This document shows positions 57,888 through 62,331 of a stretch of 64,000 nt of DNA, piece after piece (positions within the stretch are counted from its first letter, which is position 1; every line of letters begins with the position of its first letter). The translations under genes and the position numbers were made by a program. The notes below the pieces were generated by a model, which saw only the letters and a program-made list of their open reading frames with translations, was not told the DNA's origin and searched no databases. Source of the stretch: Acidobacteria bacterium 28-1 (GTDB lineage: Bacteria > Acidobacteriota > Blastocatellia > Pyrinomonadales > Pyrinomonadaceae); contig MWYZ01000088.1 of assembly GCA_002050365.1 (NCBI GenBank), positions 88,074 to 152,073 of the forward strand, given 5' to 3'.

Positions 57888-58020
57888 GACGACAAAGTTT
57901 AATGAAACGTATTTTTCGCGCTCTACCTAACTGAGCTACGTTCCGCAAAAATTCGGAACGGTCGGGCTCGAACCGACGACCTCGCACTTAGCAGGTGATG
58001 TAGTTCCACCGGCATTCGCC
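57888..58020 (-). ncRNA. Y RNA-like gene C with nearly complete permuted tRNA
   Basis: 133 nt. The outer strands GGCGAATGCC and ACTTTGTCGTC carry the Ro motif; an inner helix TGGAAC/GTTTCA (with one G-U) follows. The domain has CTGCTAA (anticodon-loop-like), AGGTC (class I variable loop), T arm GTCGG-TTCGAGC-CCGAC, 3' acceptor CGTTCCG, linker AATTTTTG, 5' acceptor CGGAACG, then a canonical D arm TAGCTCAGTTAGGTAGAGC. The acceptor strands pair perfectly. It is a circularly permuted tRNA embedded in a Y RNA. Confidence 0.8.
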
Positions 58021-58031
58021 GCAAAATTGAA

Positions 58032-58104
58032 TCGCAATGGAAGGAATCGAACCTTGTCGTCTGCCGCTTATCAAGCGATTGCTCTGCCATTGAGCTACAT
58101 TGCG
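58032..58104 (-). tRNA. tRNA-Ile(GAT)
   Basis: CGCAATG pairs perfectly with CATTGCG, discriminator A. D arm GCTCAATGGCAGAGC, anticodon loop TTGATAA, T arm with TTCGATT loop. The anticodon stem has a G-U and an A-C end pair. No CCA is encoded. Confidence 0.85.
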
Positions 58105-58116
58105 AAAAAAAATTGG

Positions 58117-58191
58117 TCGGTCGGGTGGGATTTGAACCCACGATATACGGATTAAAAGTCCGTTGCTTTAGCCAGACTTAGCCACCGACCG
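58117..58191 (-). tRNA. tRNA-Lys(TTT)
   Basis: CGGTCGG pairs with CCGACCG, discriminator A. Anticodon arm ACGGA-CTTTTAA-TCCGT, T arm GTGGG-TTCAAAT-CCCAC. The D arm (GCTAAGTCTGGCTAAAGC) has a weak fourth pair. Confidence 0.92.
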
Positions 58192-58198
58192 AAGGAAT

Positions 58199-58265
58199 TT
58201 TCGATTTTAGATTTGCGATTTGCGATTGAAAGAAAAACAAATAGCAAATCTAAAATCGAAAATAA
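58199..58265. repeat. Heptamer inverted repeat between tRNA-Lys and tRNA-Asn
   Basis: Units TTTAGAT/TTGCGAT run for about 28 bases (tcgattttagatttgcgatt...) and are answered by caaatctaaaatcgaaaat after 10-15 bases. A related block (aatcgccaatcgcaaattgc...) lies at 58367-58402. They sit in the array spacers. Confidence 0.7.
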
Positions 58266-58269
58266 TTGG

Positions 58270-58342
58270 CTGACAGGGCGGGACTCGAACCCGCGACGTT
58301 CGCTTTAACAGAGCGACATTCTACCGACTGAATTACCTGCCA
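58270..58342 (-). tRNA. tRNA-Asn(GTT)
   Basis: TGGCAGG pairs with CCTGTCA (one G-U), discriminator G as in other tRNA-Asn. Anticodon arm TCGCT-CTGTTAA-AGCGA, variable ACGTC, T arm GCGGG-TTCGAGT-CCCGC. Confidence 0.93.
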
Positions 58343-58446
58343 AGAAACTGAAAATTTTTAAGACAAACAATCGCCAATCGCAAATTGCAAATCGCAAATC
58401 ACAAGGGTAGGCAAACGCGGCGAAAAATTCGCATCAGCAGACAAAA

Positions 58447-58515
58447 GACAAGTGTGTTCGTTGCGAACAAAGGAATGAATAATCAGGATTCTTTTGCCCT
58501 CGCAAACTTTTCGTC
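58447..58515 (-). ncRNA. Possible short Y RNA-like RNA (copy H)
   Basis: 69 nt. GACGAAAAG at the 5' end and ACACTTGTC at the 3' end resemble the Ro motif strands (CGAANG and CTTGTC) and pair over five bases. An inner helix TTGCGA/TCGCAA is present. The size matches short copies A and G. A wider inverted repeat (CAAACGCGG with CCGCGTTTG, 58412-58523) encloses it. The sequence differs from the other copies (CGAAAA rather than CGAATG), so this is tentative. Confidence 0.35.
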
Positions 58516-58556
58516 CGCGTTTGTTTTGGTAGGATTGTTTTTCGAGTAGAATCGAA

Positions 58557-58649
58557 TCGGGGCAACAGGACTCGAACCTGTAATCTTGCGGTGATCTGCC
58601 GCTAATATCGTTTATAAAACAAATTGTTTTGCCATTAAACTATGCCCCG
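58557..58649 (-). tRNA. Class II tRNA, anticodon uncertain (TAT by position)
   Basis: CGGGGCA pairs with TGCCCCG, discriminator A. D arm GTTTAATGGCAAAAC. A long variable arm is present with stem GCGG/CCGC. T arm ACAGG-TTCGAGT-CCTGT. The anticodon stem is weak (TTTGT/ACGAT), leaving loop TTTATAA and anticodon TAT. Class II tRNAs normally carry Leu, Ser or Tyr anticodons, so identity is unclear. Confidence 0.65.
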
Positions 58650-58659
58650 TTTGAGATGG

Positions 58660-58733
58660 TTGCGGAGACAAGATTTGAACCTGTAGTCTTCGGTTTATGA
58701 GACCGATATTTTCGCCATTTAAACTACTCCGCC
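58660..58733 (-). tRNA. tRNA with CAT anticodon (Met or Ile2)
   Basis: The anticodon arm TCGGT-CTCATAA-ACCGA is perfect. T arm ACAGG-TTCAAAT-CTTGT. Acceptor GGCGGAG pairs with CTCCGCA except for a G-A first pair, discriminator A. Whether it is elongator Met, initiator (mismatched first pair) or Ile(CAU, lysidine target of TilS) cannot be settled by eye. Confidence 0.85.
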
Positions 58734-58737
58734 GAAA

Positions 58738-59130
58738 TTATTTTTGTTCGATGCGTTTTACCCATTGCAATTTTCCGTCGGTAAAACGCGCCTGATATTC
58801 AAACCATTCATAATCGTTGTTTTCAAGCGAGCCGACAGAAGTGTAAAAACGAACGTCGCCGTGATAAGCGATTTCGACATCGCCCGTCGGACTGCTCGTT
58901 AGCGAGCCGCAGATTTTTCCGAAAGGTTTTTTCCATTCGGGTTTGTCGTAATACGGACGCTCTTCTTCGGGAACGGATTCGTAGCTGACCGCGTGAAGAA
59001 TCAAACGCCCGTCTGCCGTGATTGTGTAATCGCCCAAAACTTTGTCCAAAGATTTTGTCTGAAAAGTTTCGTTTTGAACCGTCGAATCGGGCAGCGGATA
59101 TTCGCACTTTAAATAATCGAACATTCCCAT
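58738..59130 (-). CDS. Hypothetical protein inside the tRNA array
   Basis: 130 residues, starting MGMFDYLKCEYPLPDSTVQN, a start seen in many phage and plasmid hypothetical proteins. Acidic, beta-rich (GDYTITADGRLILHAVSYES; TGDVEIAYHGDVRFYTSVGS), soluble. A strong AGGAGGAC site precedes the ATG. It lies between tRNA-Thr and tRNA-Met in the same direction, so it is transcribed within the array. The function is unknown; a mobile-element origin is inferred. Confidence 0.7.
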   Translation of the reverse strand: MGMFDYLKCEYPLPDSTVQNETFQTKSLDKVLGDYTITADGRLILHAVSYESVPEEERPYYDKPEWKKPFGKICGSLTSSPTGDVEIAYHGDVRFYTSVGSLENNDYEWFEYQARFTDGKLQWVKRIEQK

Positions 59131-59160
59131 AAAATTGTCCTCCTCGTGTAAAATTGTTGG

Positions 59161-59237
59161 AGGCTATCGCGGGACTCGAACCCGCAGCCGACTGTTTACA
59201 AGACAGTTGCTCTTTTATCCGTTTGAGCTAGATAGCC
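59161..59237 (-). tRNA. tRNA-Thr(TGT)
   Basis: GGCTATC pairs perfectly with GATAGCC. Anticodon arm ACTGT-CTTGTAA-ACAGT, T arm GCGGG-TTCGAGT-CCCGC, discriminator T. The D loop is long (AAACGGATAAAA). No encoded CCA. Confidence 0.93.
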
Positions 59238-59238
59238 A

Positions 59239-59277
59239 TTTCGATTTTGGATTTTAGATTTTGGATTTTGGATTGGA
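59239..59277. repeat. GATTTTG heptamer array
   Basis: Five near-perfect units (gattttggattttagatttt...) in the spacer before tRNA-Thr. A complementary array (aatctaaaatccaaaatcta..., 59376-59405) lies about 100 bases away, so the two could pair in the precursor RNA. It is the same unit as found in recG and tilS. Confidence 0.8.
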
Positions 59278-59375
59278 ATAAAATCGAACCTGCTTATAAA
59301 TTTGCAAGATTTTTCTTTCTGTTAGATTAATCTATCAGCCAAAACATTTTAATTATTAGATTTCAGATTTAGAAT

Positions 59376-59406
59376 AATCTAAAATCCAAAATCTAAAATC
59401 CAAAAT
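59376..59406. repeat. AAAATCC heptamer array, inverted partner of 59239-59277
   Basis: aataatctaaaatccaaaat and on for four to five units of seven bases; the reverse complement of the array on the other side of this spacer. Together they bracket about 100 AT-rich bases without a gene. Confidence 0.75.
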
Positions 59407-59411
59407 TGATA

Positions 59412-59487
59412 TAGCCGATGTCGGACTCGAACCGACGACCTGCGGTTTAGAAGACCGCCGCTCTCGTTCCGTCTGAGCTAATCGACT
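59412..59487 (-). tRNA. tRNA-Arg(TCT)
   Basis: AGTCGAT pairs with ATCGGCT (one G-U), discriminator A. Anticodon arm GCGGT-CTTCTAA-ACCGC, variable AGGTC, T arm GTCGG-TTCGAGT-CCGAC. Canonical class I. Confidence 0.94.
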
Positions 59488-59540
59488 GTGCTAAATTTTG
59501 ATTGAGAATTGATCTCAATTCTCAATCAAAGTTTATTTGG

Positions 59541-59612
59541 CGGACGCGGTTGGTATCGCACCAACCTTTTCGGCTCTTCAGACCGACGCTAATCTGTCTC
59601 AGCTAAACGTCC
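59541..59612 (-). tRNA. tRNA-Phe(GAA)-like with unusual T loop
   Basis: GGACGTT pairs with CGCGTCC except the last base. Anticodon arm TCGGT-CTGAAGA-GCCGA gives GAA. The T loop is TGCGATA instead of TTCGAAT, and the discriminator is G rather than A, so function as a normal Phe tRNA is uncertain. Confidence 0.75.
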
Positions 59613-59619
59613 TTGAAAT

Positions 59620-59976
59620 TTAACCTGCCGCGCTTTTTGCTTTGACTTCTGGTTTGACGATTTTGCGCTCGTCAATTGATTTGGCTTCAATCTCAATCGC
59701 ATCACGAACGGCGTTGACAATCGCGGCGATGCGGCGAATTTTGTAAAGGCTTTTGGCACGGTCTTCTTTTGAACTCAAATCGAAATCAAAAGAGATGTGA
59801 CGATAACAGTCGCTTAAAGCCAGTTCGATTTTGCCCCATTTCCAGCCGTTTTCATTCTCAATCGGGATGTCGCGCGTGTCTTCAACGATGCCGATGGCGA
59901 ACGCCCGCATATCCAAATCGCGGTTTAGAAACATTCGTTTTCGCACATGGTATTTTGTGCGCTGTTTGTTGCTCAT
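59620..59976 (-). CDS. Hypothetical basic protein inside the tRNA array
   Basis: 118 residues, MSNKQRTKYHVRKRMFLNRD at the start and a Lys/Ala-rich tail. The centre (WGKIELALSDCYRHISFDFD then SSKEDRAKSLYKIRRIAAIV) looks like a small alpha/beta domain with a long helix. AGGGGAATAA site before the ATG. It lies between tRNA-Asp and tRNA-Phe on the same strand. It is not recognised; the size and company suggest phage or plasmid ancestry. Confidence 0.65.
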   Translation of the reverse strand: MSNKQRTKYHVRKRMFLNRDLDMRAFAIGIVEDTRDIPIENENGWKWGKIELALSDCYRHISFDFDLSSKEDRAKSLYKIRRIAAIVNAVRDAIEIEAKSIDERKIVKPEVKAKSAAG

Positions 59977-60128
59977 TTTGTTATTCCCCTCAAATAGATT
60001 TTCTGAAAATTGTTCGTTTGTTTTTCAGAAAGTCTATGAAAAATTAAATGTTCATAGTTTCATTGCGACGACCTCCGTAAAGTAATTTTCCAACATAGTT
60101 TTTCCTCCGAATAAATTAAAAAGTTTGG

Positions 60129-60200
60129 CGGGACTGACGAGAATCGAACTCGCACCTTTCCGATAGACAATCGGACGCACAGCCTTTGTGCTTCAATCCC
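60129..60200 (-). tRNA. tRNA-Asp(GTC), CCA encoded
   Basis: GGGATTG pairs with CAGTCCC, discriminator G, followed by genomic CCA (60126-60128). Anticodon arm TCCGA-TTGTCTA-TCGGA, T arm GCGAG-TTCGATT-CTCGT. D arm GCACAAAGGCTGTGC. Confidence 0.93.
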
Positions 60201-60210
60201 GGAATTTTGG

Positions 60211-60284
60211 GTGGACTGGCGGAACTTGAATCCGCATTCTTCGCATTCACAGTGCGACGCTTTGCCGGTTAAGCTACAATCCAC
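60211..60284 (-). tRNA. tRNA-His(GTG)
   Basis: TGGATTG pairs with CAGTCCA; the extra G-1 (60284) faces discriminator C, the His hallmark. Anticodon arm TCGCA-CTGTGAA-TGCGA, T arm GCGGA-TTCAAGT-TCCGC. Confidence 0.95.
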
Positions 60285-60293
60285 AAAAGATTT

Positions 60294-60359
60294 GAGACGA
60301 CAAGTTTTGTCGAGATACTTATTCATTTTCATTGATGTAATCCCGGCGGCATTCGTCTC
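60294..60359 (-). ncRNA. Y RNA-like gene A, short form
   Basis: 66 nt. The closing helix GAGACGA/TCGTCTC is compensated relative to the GGGCGA/TCGCCC of other copies, which supports an RNA structure. Next are AATGCCG and AAACTTG (Ro motif), an inner helix CGGGAT/ATCTCG, and an AT-rich apical loop. No tRNA-like domain. It lies between tRNA-His and Y RNA copy B. Confidence 0.7.
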
Positions 60360-60370
60360 GAAAATAGAAT

Positions 60371-60499
60371 GGGCGACAAAAATTGAAGCGACGTTTTTTC
60401 TGAGCTAAATTTGCTTTCGCAAATTGTCGGAATTGAACCGACGACCTTTGATTTTTCAATCAATGCTCTGACCGATGTAGTCATCTTCGGCATTCGCCC
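60371..60499 (-). ncRNA. Y RNA-like gene B with permuted tRNA-like domain
   Basis: 129 nt. Outer helix GGGCGA/TCGCCC with AATGCCG and TTTTTG. Inner helix GAAG/CTTC. A hairpin TTGATT-GAAA-AATCAA takes the anticodon-arm place, then AGGTC, T arm GTCGG-TTCAATT-CCGAC, 3' acceptor AATTTGC, a GAAA tetraloop, 5' acceptor GCAAATT and TAGCTCAG. The acceptor ends are closed by a stable tetraloop, so it cannot be a normal linear tRNA. Confidence 0.82.
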
Positions 60500-60549
60500 A
60501 AAAGTTCAGAGTTACGGCTTCAACCTTAACTCTGAACTTTTAATTTTGG

Positions 60550-60631
60550 CGGAAACGGCAGGACTTGAACCTGCACGAGTTTGACTCGACTGTTTAGCAA
60601 ACAGTTATGGCTACCGTTTCATCACGTTTCC
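60550..60631 (-). tRNA. tRNA-Ser(GCT), class II, CCA encoded
   Basis: GGAAACG pairs perfectly with CGTTTCC, discriminator G then genomic CCA (60547-60549). Anticodon arm ACTGT-TTGCTAA-ACAGT, long variable arm (CGAGTCAAACTCG), T arm GCAGG-TTCAAGT-CCTGC. Confidence 0.94.
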
Positions 60632-60646
60632 GAATAAAAAATTTGG

Positions 60647-60720
60647 AGCGAGCAATCGGATTTGAACCGATGATTAACGGTTTTGCAGACCGTCGCCTTT
60701 GACCGCTTGGCTATGCTCGC
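60647..60720 (-). tRNA. tRNA-Cys(GCA), CCA encoded
   Basis: GCGAGCA pairs with TGCTCGC, discriminator T (Cys identity), then genomic CCA (60644-60646). Anticodon arm ACGGT-CTGCAAA-ACCGT, T arm ATCGG-TTCAAAT-CCGAT. Confidence 0.95.
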
Positions 60721-60732
60721 TTAGGTATTTGG

Positions 60733-60806
60733 CGAGAACGACGGGACTCGAACCCGCAATTTTCAGCTTGAAGGGCTGGCGGCTTAACCGATTTGCCTAC
60801 GTCCTC
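60733..60806 (-). tRNA. tRNA-Glu(TTC) with C33, CCA encoded
   Basis: GAGGACG pairs with CGTTCTC, discriminator G and genomic CCA (60730-60732). Anticodon arm CCAGC-CCTTCAA-GCTGA reads TTC, but position 33, nearly always U, is C. T arm GCGGG-TTCGAGT-CCCGT. Confidence 0.8.
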
Positions 60807-60812
60807 TCGAAA

Positions 60813-60885
60813 TGCGCGTGGAAAGATTTGAACTTTCACTGAACAATGTTTAAGACTGTCGCCTCTGCCGTTGGGCTACACGCGC
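60813..60885 (-). tRNA. Class I tRNA with TAA (Leu) anticodon
   Basis: GCGCGTG pairs with CACGCGC, discriminator A. Anticodon arm ACAGT-CTTAAAC-ATTGT; variable loop only TCAGT (5 bases); T arm GAAAG-TTCAAAT-CTTTC. Bacterial Leu tRNAs normally have a long variable arm, so this is an unusual Leu tRNA or one with another identity. Confidence 0.82.
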
Positions 60886-60900
60886 TCACGAAAAAATTAA

Positions 60901-60975
60901 TACTCGCGGCAAGATTTGAACTTGCACGTAAATAGTTTTTGAAACTATCGCCTCTCCCGATTGGGCTACGCGAGC
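60901..60975 (-). tRNA. Class I tRNA with CAA (Leu) anticodon
   Basis: GCTCGCG pairs with CGCGAGT (one G-U), discriminator A. Anticodon arm ATAGT-TTCAAAA-ACTAT; variable loop TTACGT; T arm GCAAG-TTCAAAT-CTTGC. It shares the D-arm sequence TAGCCCAA..GGGAGAGGC with the TAA and TAG copies. Confidence 0.82.
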
Positions 60976-60989
60976 AGATTGAAAATTGG

Positions 60990-61062
60990 TGGACTGAAAG
61001 GGATTCAAACCCTTACGAAAAGTTTGCAAGACTTCTATGCTCTCCGGTTACATCATCAGCCC
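60990..61062 (-). tRNA. tRNA-Ala(TGC), CCA encoded
   Basis: GGGCTGA pairs with TCAGTCC, discriminator A, genomic CCA (60987-60989). Anticodon arm GAAGT-CTTGCAA-ACTTT; T arm AAGGG-TTTGAAT-CCCTT. It lacks the usual G3-U70 of alanine tRNAs at the canonical place (here G3 faces U70 as G-U, which does fit). Confidence 0.85.
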
Positions 61063-61075
61063 GAAAAAAAGTTGG

Positions 61076-61163
61076 AGTCGAAGGCGGGATTTTCACCCGC
61101 ACGAGTCTCGTTCTCACAAGGCGAGTTTGAACCTTGTGCGTCTCATCATTTCGCCACTTCGAC
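61076..61163 (-). tRNA. Class II tRNA-like with 10-base anticodon loop
   Basis: GTCGAAG pairs with CTTCGAC, discriminator T and genomic CCA (61073-61075). A variable arm hairpin ACGAG-A-CTCGT is present. The anticodon stem CACAAGG/CCTTGTG encloses TTCAAACTCG, 10 bases containing CAA after T33. The T loop is TGAAAAT. It is either a degenerate Leu(CAA) tRNA or a tRNA with an expanded loop. Confidence 0.65.
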
Positions 61164-61176
61164 CTAGAAATTTTAA

Positions 61177-61250
61177 TACCGACGGTGAGATTTGAACTCA
61201 CATCACCACGCTTCTAAGGCGTGTGCCTCTTGCCGTTGGGCTACGTCGGC
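61177..61250 (-). tRNA. Class I tRNA with TAG (Leu) anticodon
   Basis: GCCGACG pairs with CGTCGGT (one G-U), discriminator A. Anticodon arm CACGC-CTTAGAA-GCGTG; variable loop GTGAT; T arm GTGAG-TTCAAAT-CTCAC. The genome also has a canonical class II tRNA-Leu(TAG) at 47982. Confidence 0.83.
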
Positions 61251-61278
61251 GCAAAAGAAATAAATTGAAAAAGTTTGG

Positions 61279-61353
61279 TCTGGGCGGCTGGATTCAAACC
61301 TGCGAAAACTTGCTCCCAAGGCAAGTCCGTATAGTCATCTGCGGAACGCCCAG
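61279..61353 (-). tRNA. tRNA-Pro(TGG), CCA encoded
   Basis: CTGGGCG pairs perfectly with CGCCCAG, discriminator A then genomic CCA (61276-61278). Anticodon arm CTTGC-CTTGGGA-GCAAG. T stem GCAGG/CCAGC has an A-A mismatch. D arm CCG..CGG. Confidence 0.88.
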
Positions 61354-61362
61354 AAAAATTGG

Positions 61363-61444
61363 CTGGCGAGGCAGGACTCGAACCTGCATAAACTTCGCGT
61401 CTTCTGATTCAAAGTCAGAGATGTTTCCTTTACACCACTCGCCA
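61363..61444 (-). tRNA. tRNA-Gln(TTG) with extended variable loop, CCA encoded
   Basis: TGGCGAG pairs perfectly with CTCGCCA, discriminator G and genomic CCA (61360-61362). Anticodon arm TCTGA-CTTTGAA-TCAGA. The variable region is about 15 bases (AGACGCGAAGTTTAT), longer than in normal Gln tRNAs. T arm GCAGG-TTCGAGT-CCTGC. Confidence 0.85.
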
Positions 61445-61468
61445 TTGGAGCTAAATTATTTGGAAATT

Positions 61469-61813
61469 ATGATAAGTTTCACCAGAGAAAAACTCGAAAA
61501 AGCCGTTAGCGATTCAAAAAGTTACGCAGAAGTTTTGCGTAAAATCGGTTTGTGCCAAACAGGTAATAACAATCAAACAATTAAAAAATACATAAGCCTT
61601 TGGAAGTTGAACGTCAGACATTTTTCTACTCAATCCGAAAGAGCAAAACTGTATTTAAACAAACCGCCAAAACCCTTGGAAAGTATTTTGGTTAGGAACA
61701 GTTCTTACAATCGAACTAATCTCAAAAAACGGTTATACGATGCCACACTAAAGAAACCGATCTGTAAGATGTGCGGACAAAATGAAAATTGGCAGGGCAA
61801 GCAAATGTATTAA
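61469..61813 (+). pseudogene. Truncated HNH endonuclease gene in the tRNA array
   Basis: 114 residues from the ATG at 61469 (MISFTREKLEKAVSDSKSYA), the only plus-strand gene in the array. The N-terminal part is the helix-turn-helix region common to tRNA-associated HNH proteins (YAEVLRKIGLCQTGNNNQTI). The first zinc knuckle CKMCGQNENWQGKQM is present, but the frame stops just before the catalytic LDHINGxxxDNR block. So the nuclease core is lost. It probably is a relic of a homing element related to the HNH gene at 48 kb. Confidence 0.8.
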
Positions 61814-61859
61814 AAACAAATTCATCATTCAGTGTTCATAATTCATCGTTCGAGTCTGG

Positions 61860-61943
61860 TGCATCGGGAAAGATTTGAACTTTCACAGCTTACCGAAGCC
61901 ACAGTTTTACAGACTGCCTGCCTTAACCAACGGCGACCGATGC
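61860..61943 (-). tRNA. tRNA-Tyr(GTA), class II, CCA encoded
   Basis: GCATCGG pairs perfectly with CCGATGC, discriminator A and genomic CCA (61857-61859). Anticodon arm GCAGT-CTGTAAA-ACTGT, variable arm GGCTTCGGTAAGCT, T arm GAAAG-TTCAAAT-CTTTC. It is the promoter-proximal tRNA of the array. Confidence 0.95.
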
Positions 61944-61973
61944 GTGAAAAATAAAAAATTGGTGTAAAATAAA

Positions 61974-62098
61974 AAAGGCAGAGATTTAGACAGACGGAGA
62001 CATAGAAATGCCTCTCGATGTTGCGGATTGTTTTCTTTGGAACTCGCCAAAGTTTTTATCGAAGAAAACAATCTTTCCAAACTCTCTGCCTTTTTTTG
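61974..62098. ncRNA. Large structured segment in the tRNA array leader
   Basis: An outer inverted repeat (GGCAGAGA with TCTCTGCC, about 61980 and 62085) has A-runs and T-runs at both ends. Inside lies GATTGTTTTCTT with AAGAAAACAATC (62028-62073), and inside that CTTTGG with CCAAAG. Either a bidirectional terminator upstream of tRNA-Tyr or a folded leader RNA. No protein is evident. Confidence 0.45.
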
Positions 62099-62205
62099 TT
62101 TTTGTTTGAAAGTTTTGCTCATCGCCGCATCTTCGCGCACGACGGGCAAAACCTCCAAACTAATTTCGGTTATTCAATTGTCAAATATCGTAAAAACGAA
62201 AAGGA

Positions 62206-62254
62206 GCGGTAACTTTTAAGTCTCTCAAGAGAAACTTGCGTTACCGCTCCCTTT
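62206..62254. terminator. GGAGCGGTAAC inverted repeat
   Basis: GGAGCGGTAAC (62204-62214) and GTTACCGCTCC (62241-62251) enclose about 26 bases that include CTCTCAAGAGA. Read on the minus strand it ends in CCTTTTCGTTTTT, so it is a candidate terminator or attenuator for transcription starting near 62.55 kb. A similar hairpin (CGGGAGCG with CGCTCCCG) lies at 62302-62326. Confidence 0.5.
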
Positions 62255-62331
62255 AACAATTTCGAGTCTTTCAAAAACAAACCCGCTAAATTTTTACGTT
62301 TCGGGAGCGGAAACAAATCGCTCCCGCTTTT

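Noticed and set aside
57888..58020. Two-piece tmRNA (permuted ssrA) as an explanation for the reversed acceptor strands
   Set aside because: No tag-peptide reading frame, no G-U pair with Ala-type acceptor, and the same ends occur in copies without any tRNA part; the Ro motif and neighbouring rsr fit Y RNA far better.
59239..59406. Insertion-sequence ends (inverted arrays about 100 bases apart)
   Set aside because: The ends are low-complexity heptamer runs, there is no transposase or target duplication, and the same units occur alone elsewhere.
60060..60332. 90-residue minus-strand ORF
   Set aside because: It spans tRNA-Asp, tRNA-His and Y RNA A, so it is a shadow.
60371..60499. Group I intron in a tRNA gene
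   Set aside because: An intron would keep the 5' half before the 3' half; here the order is reversed and no P7/P3 core is visible.
60939..61201. ORFs overlapping tRNA genes (60939-61130, 60961-61167, 61013-61201)
   Set aside because: They lie across several well-folded tRNAs, lack ribosome sites and have no protein-like composition.
61223..61468. N-terminal extension of the HNH ORF to 61223
   Set aside because: This part reads through tRNA-Pro and tRNA-Gln; the ATG at 61469 begins the recognisable protein.
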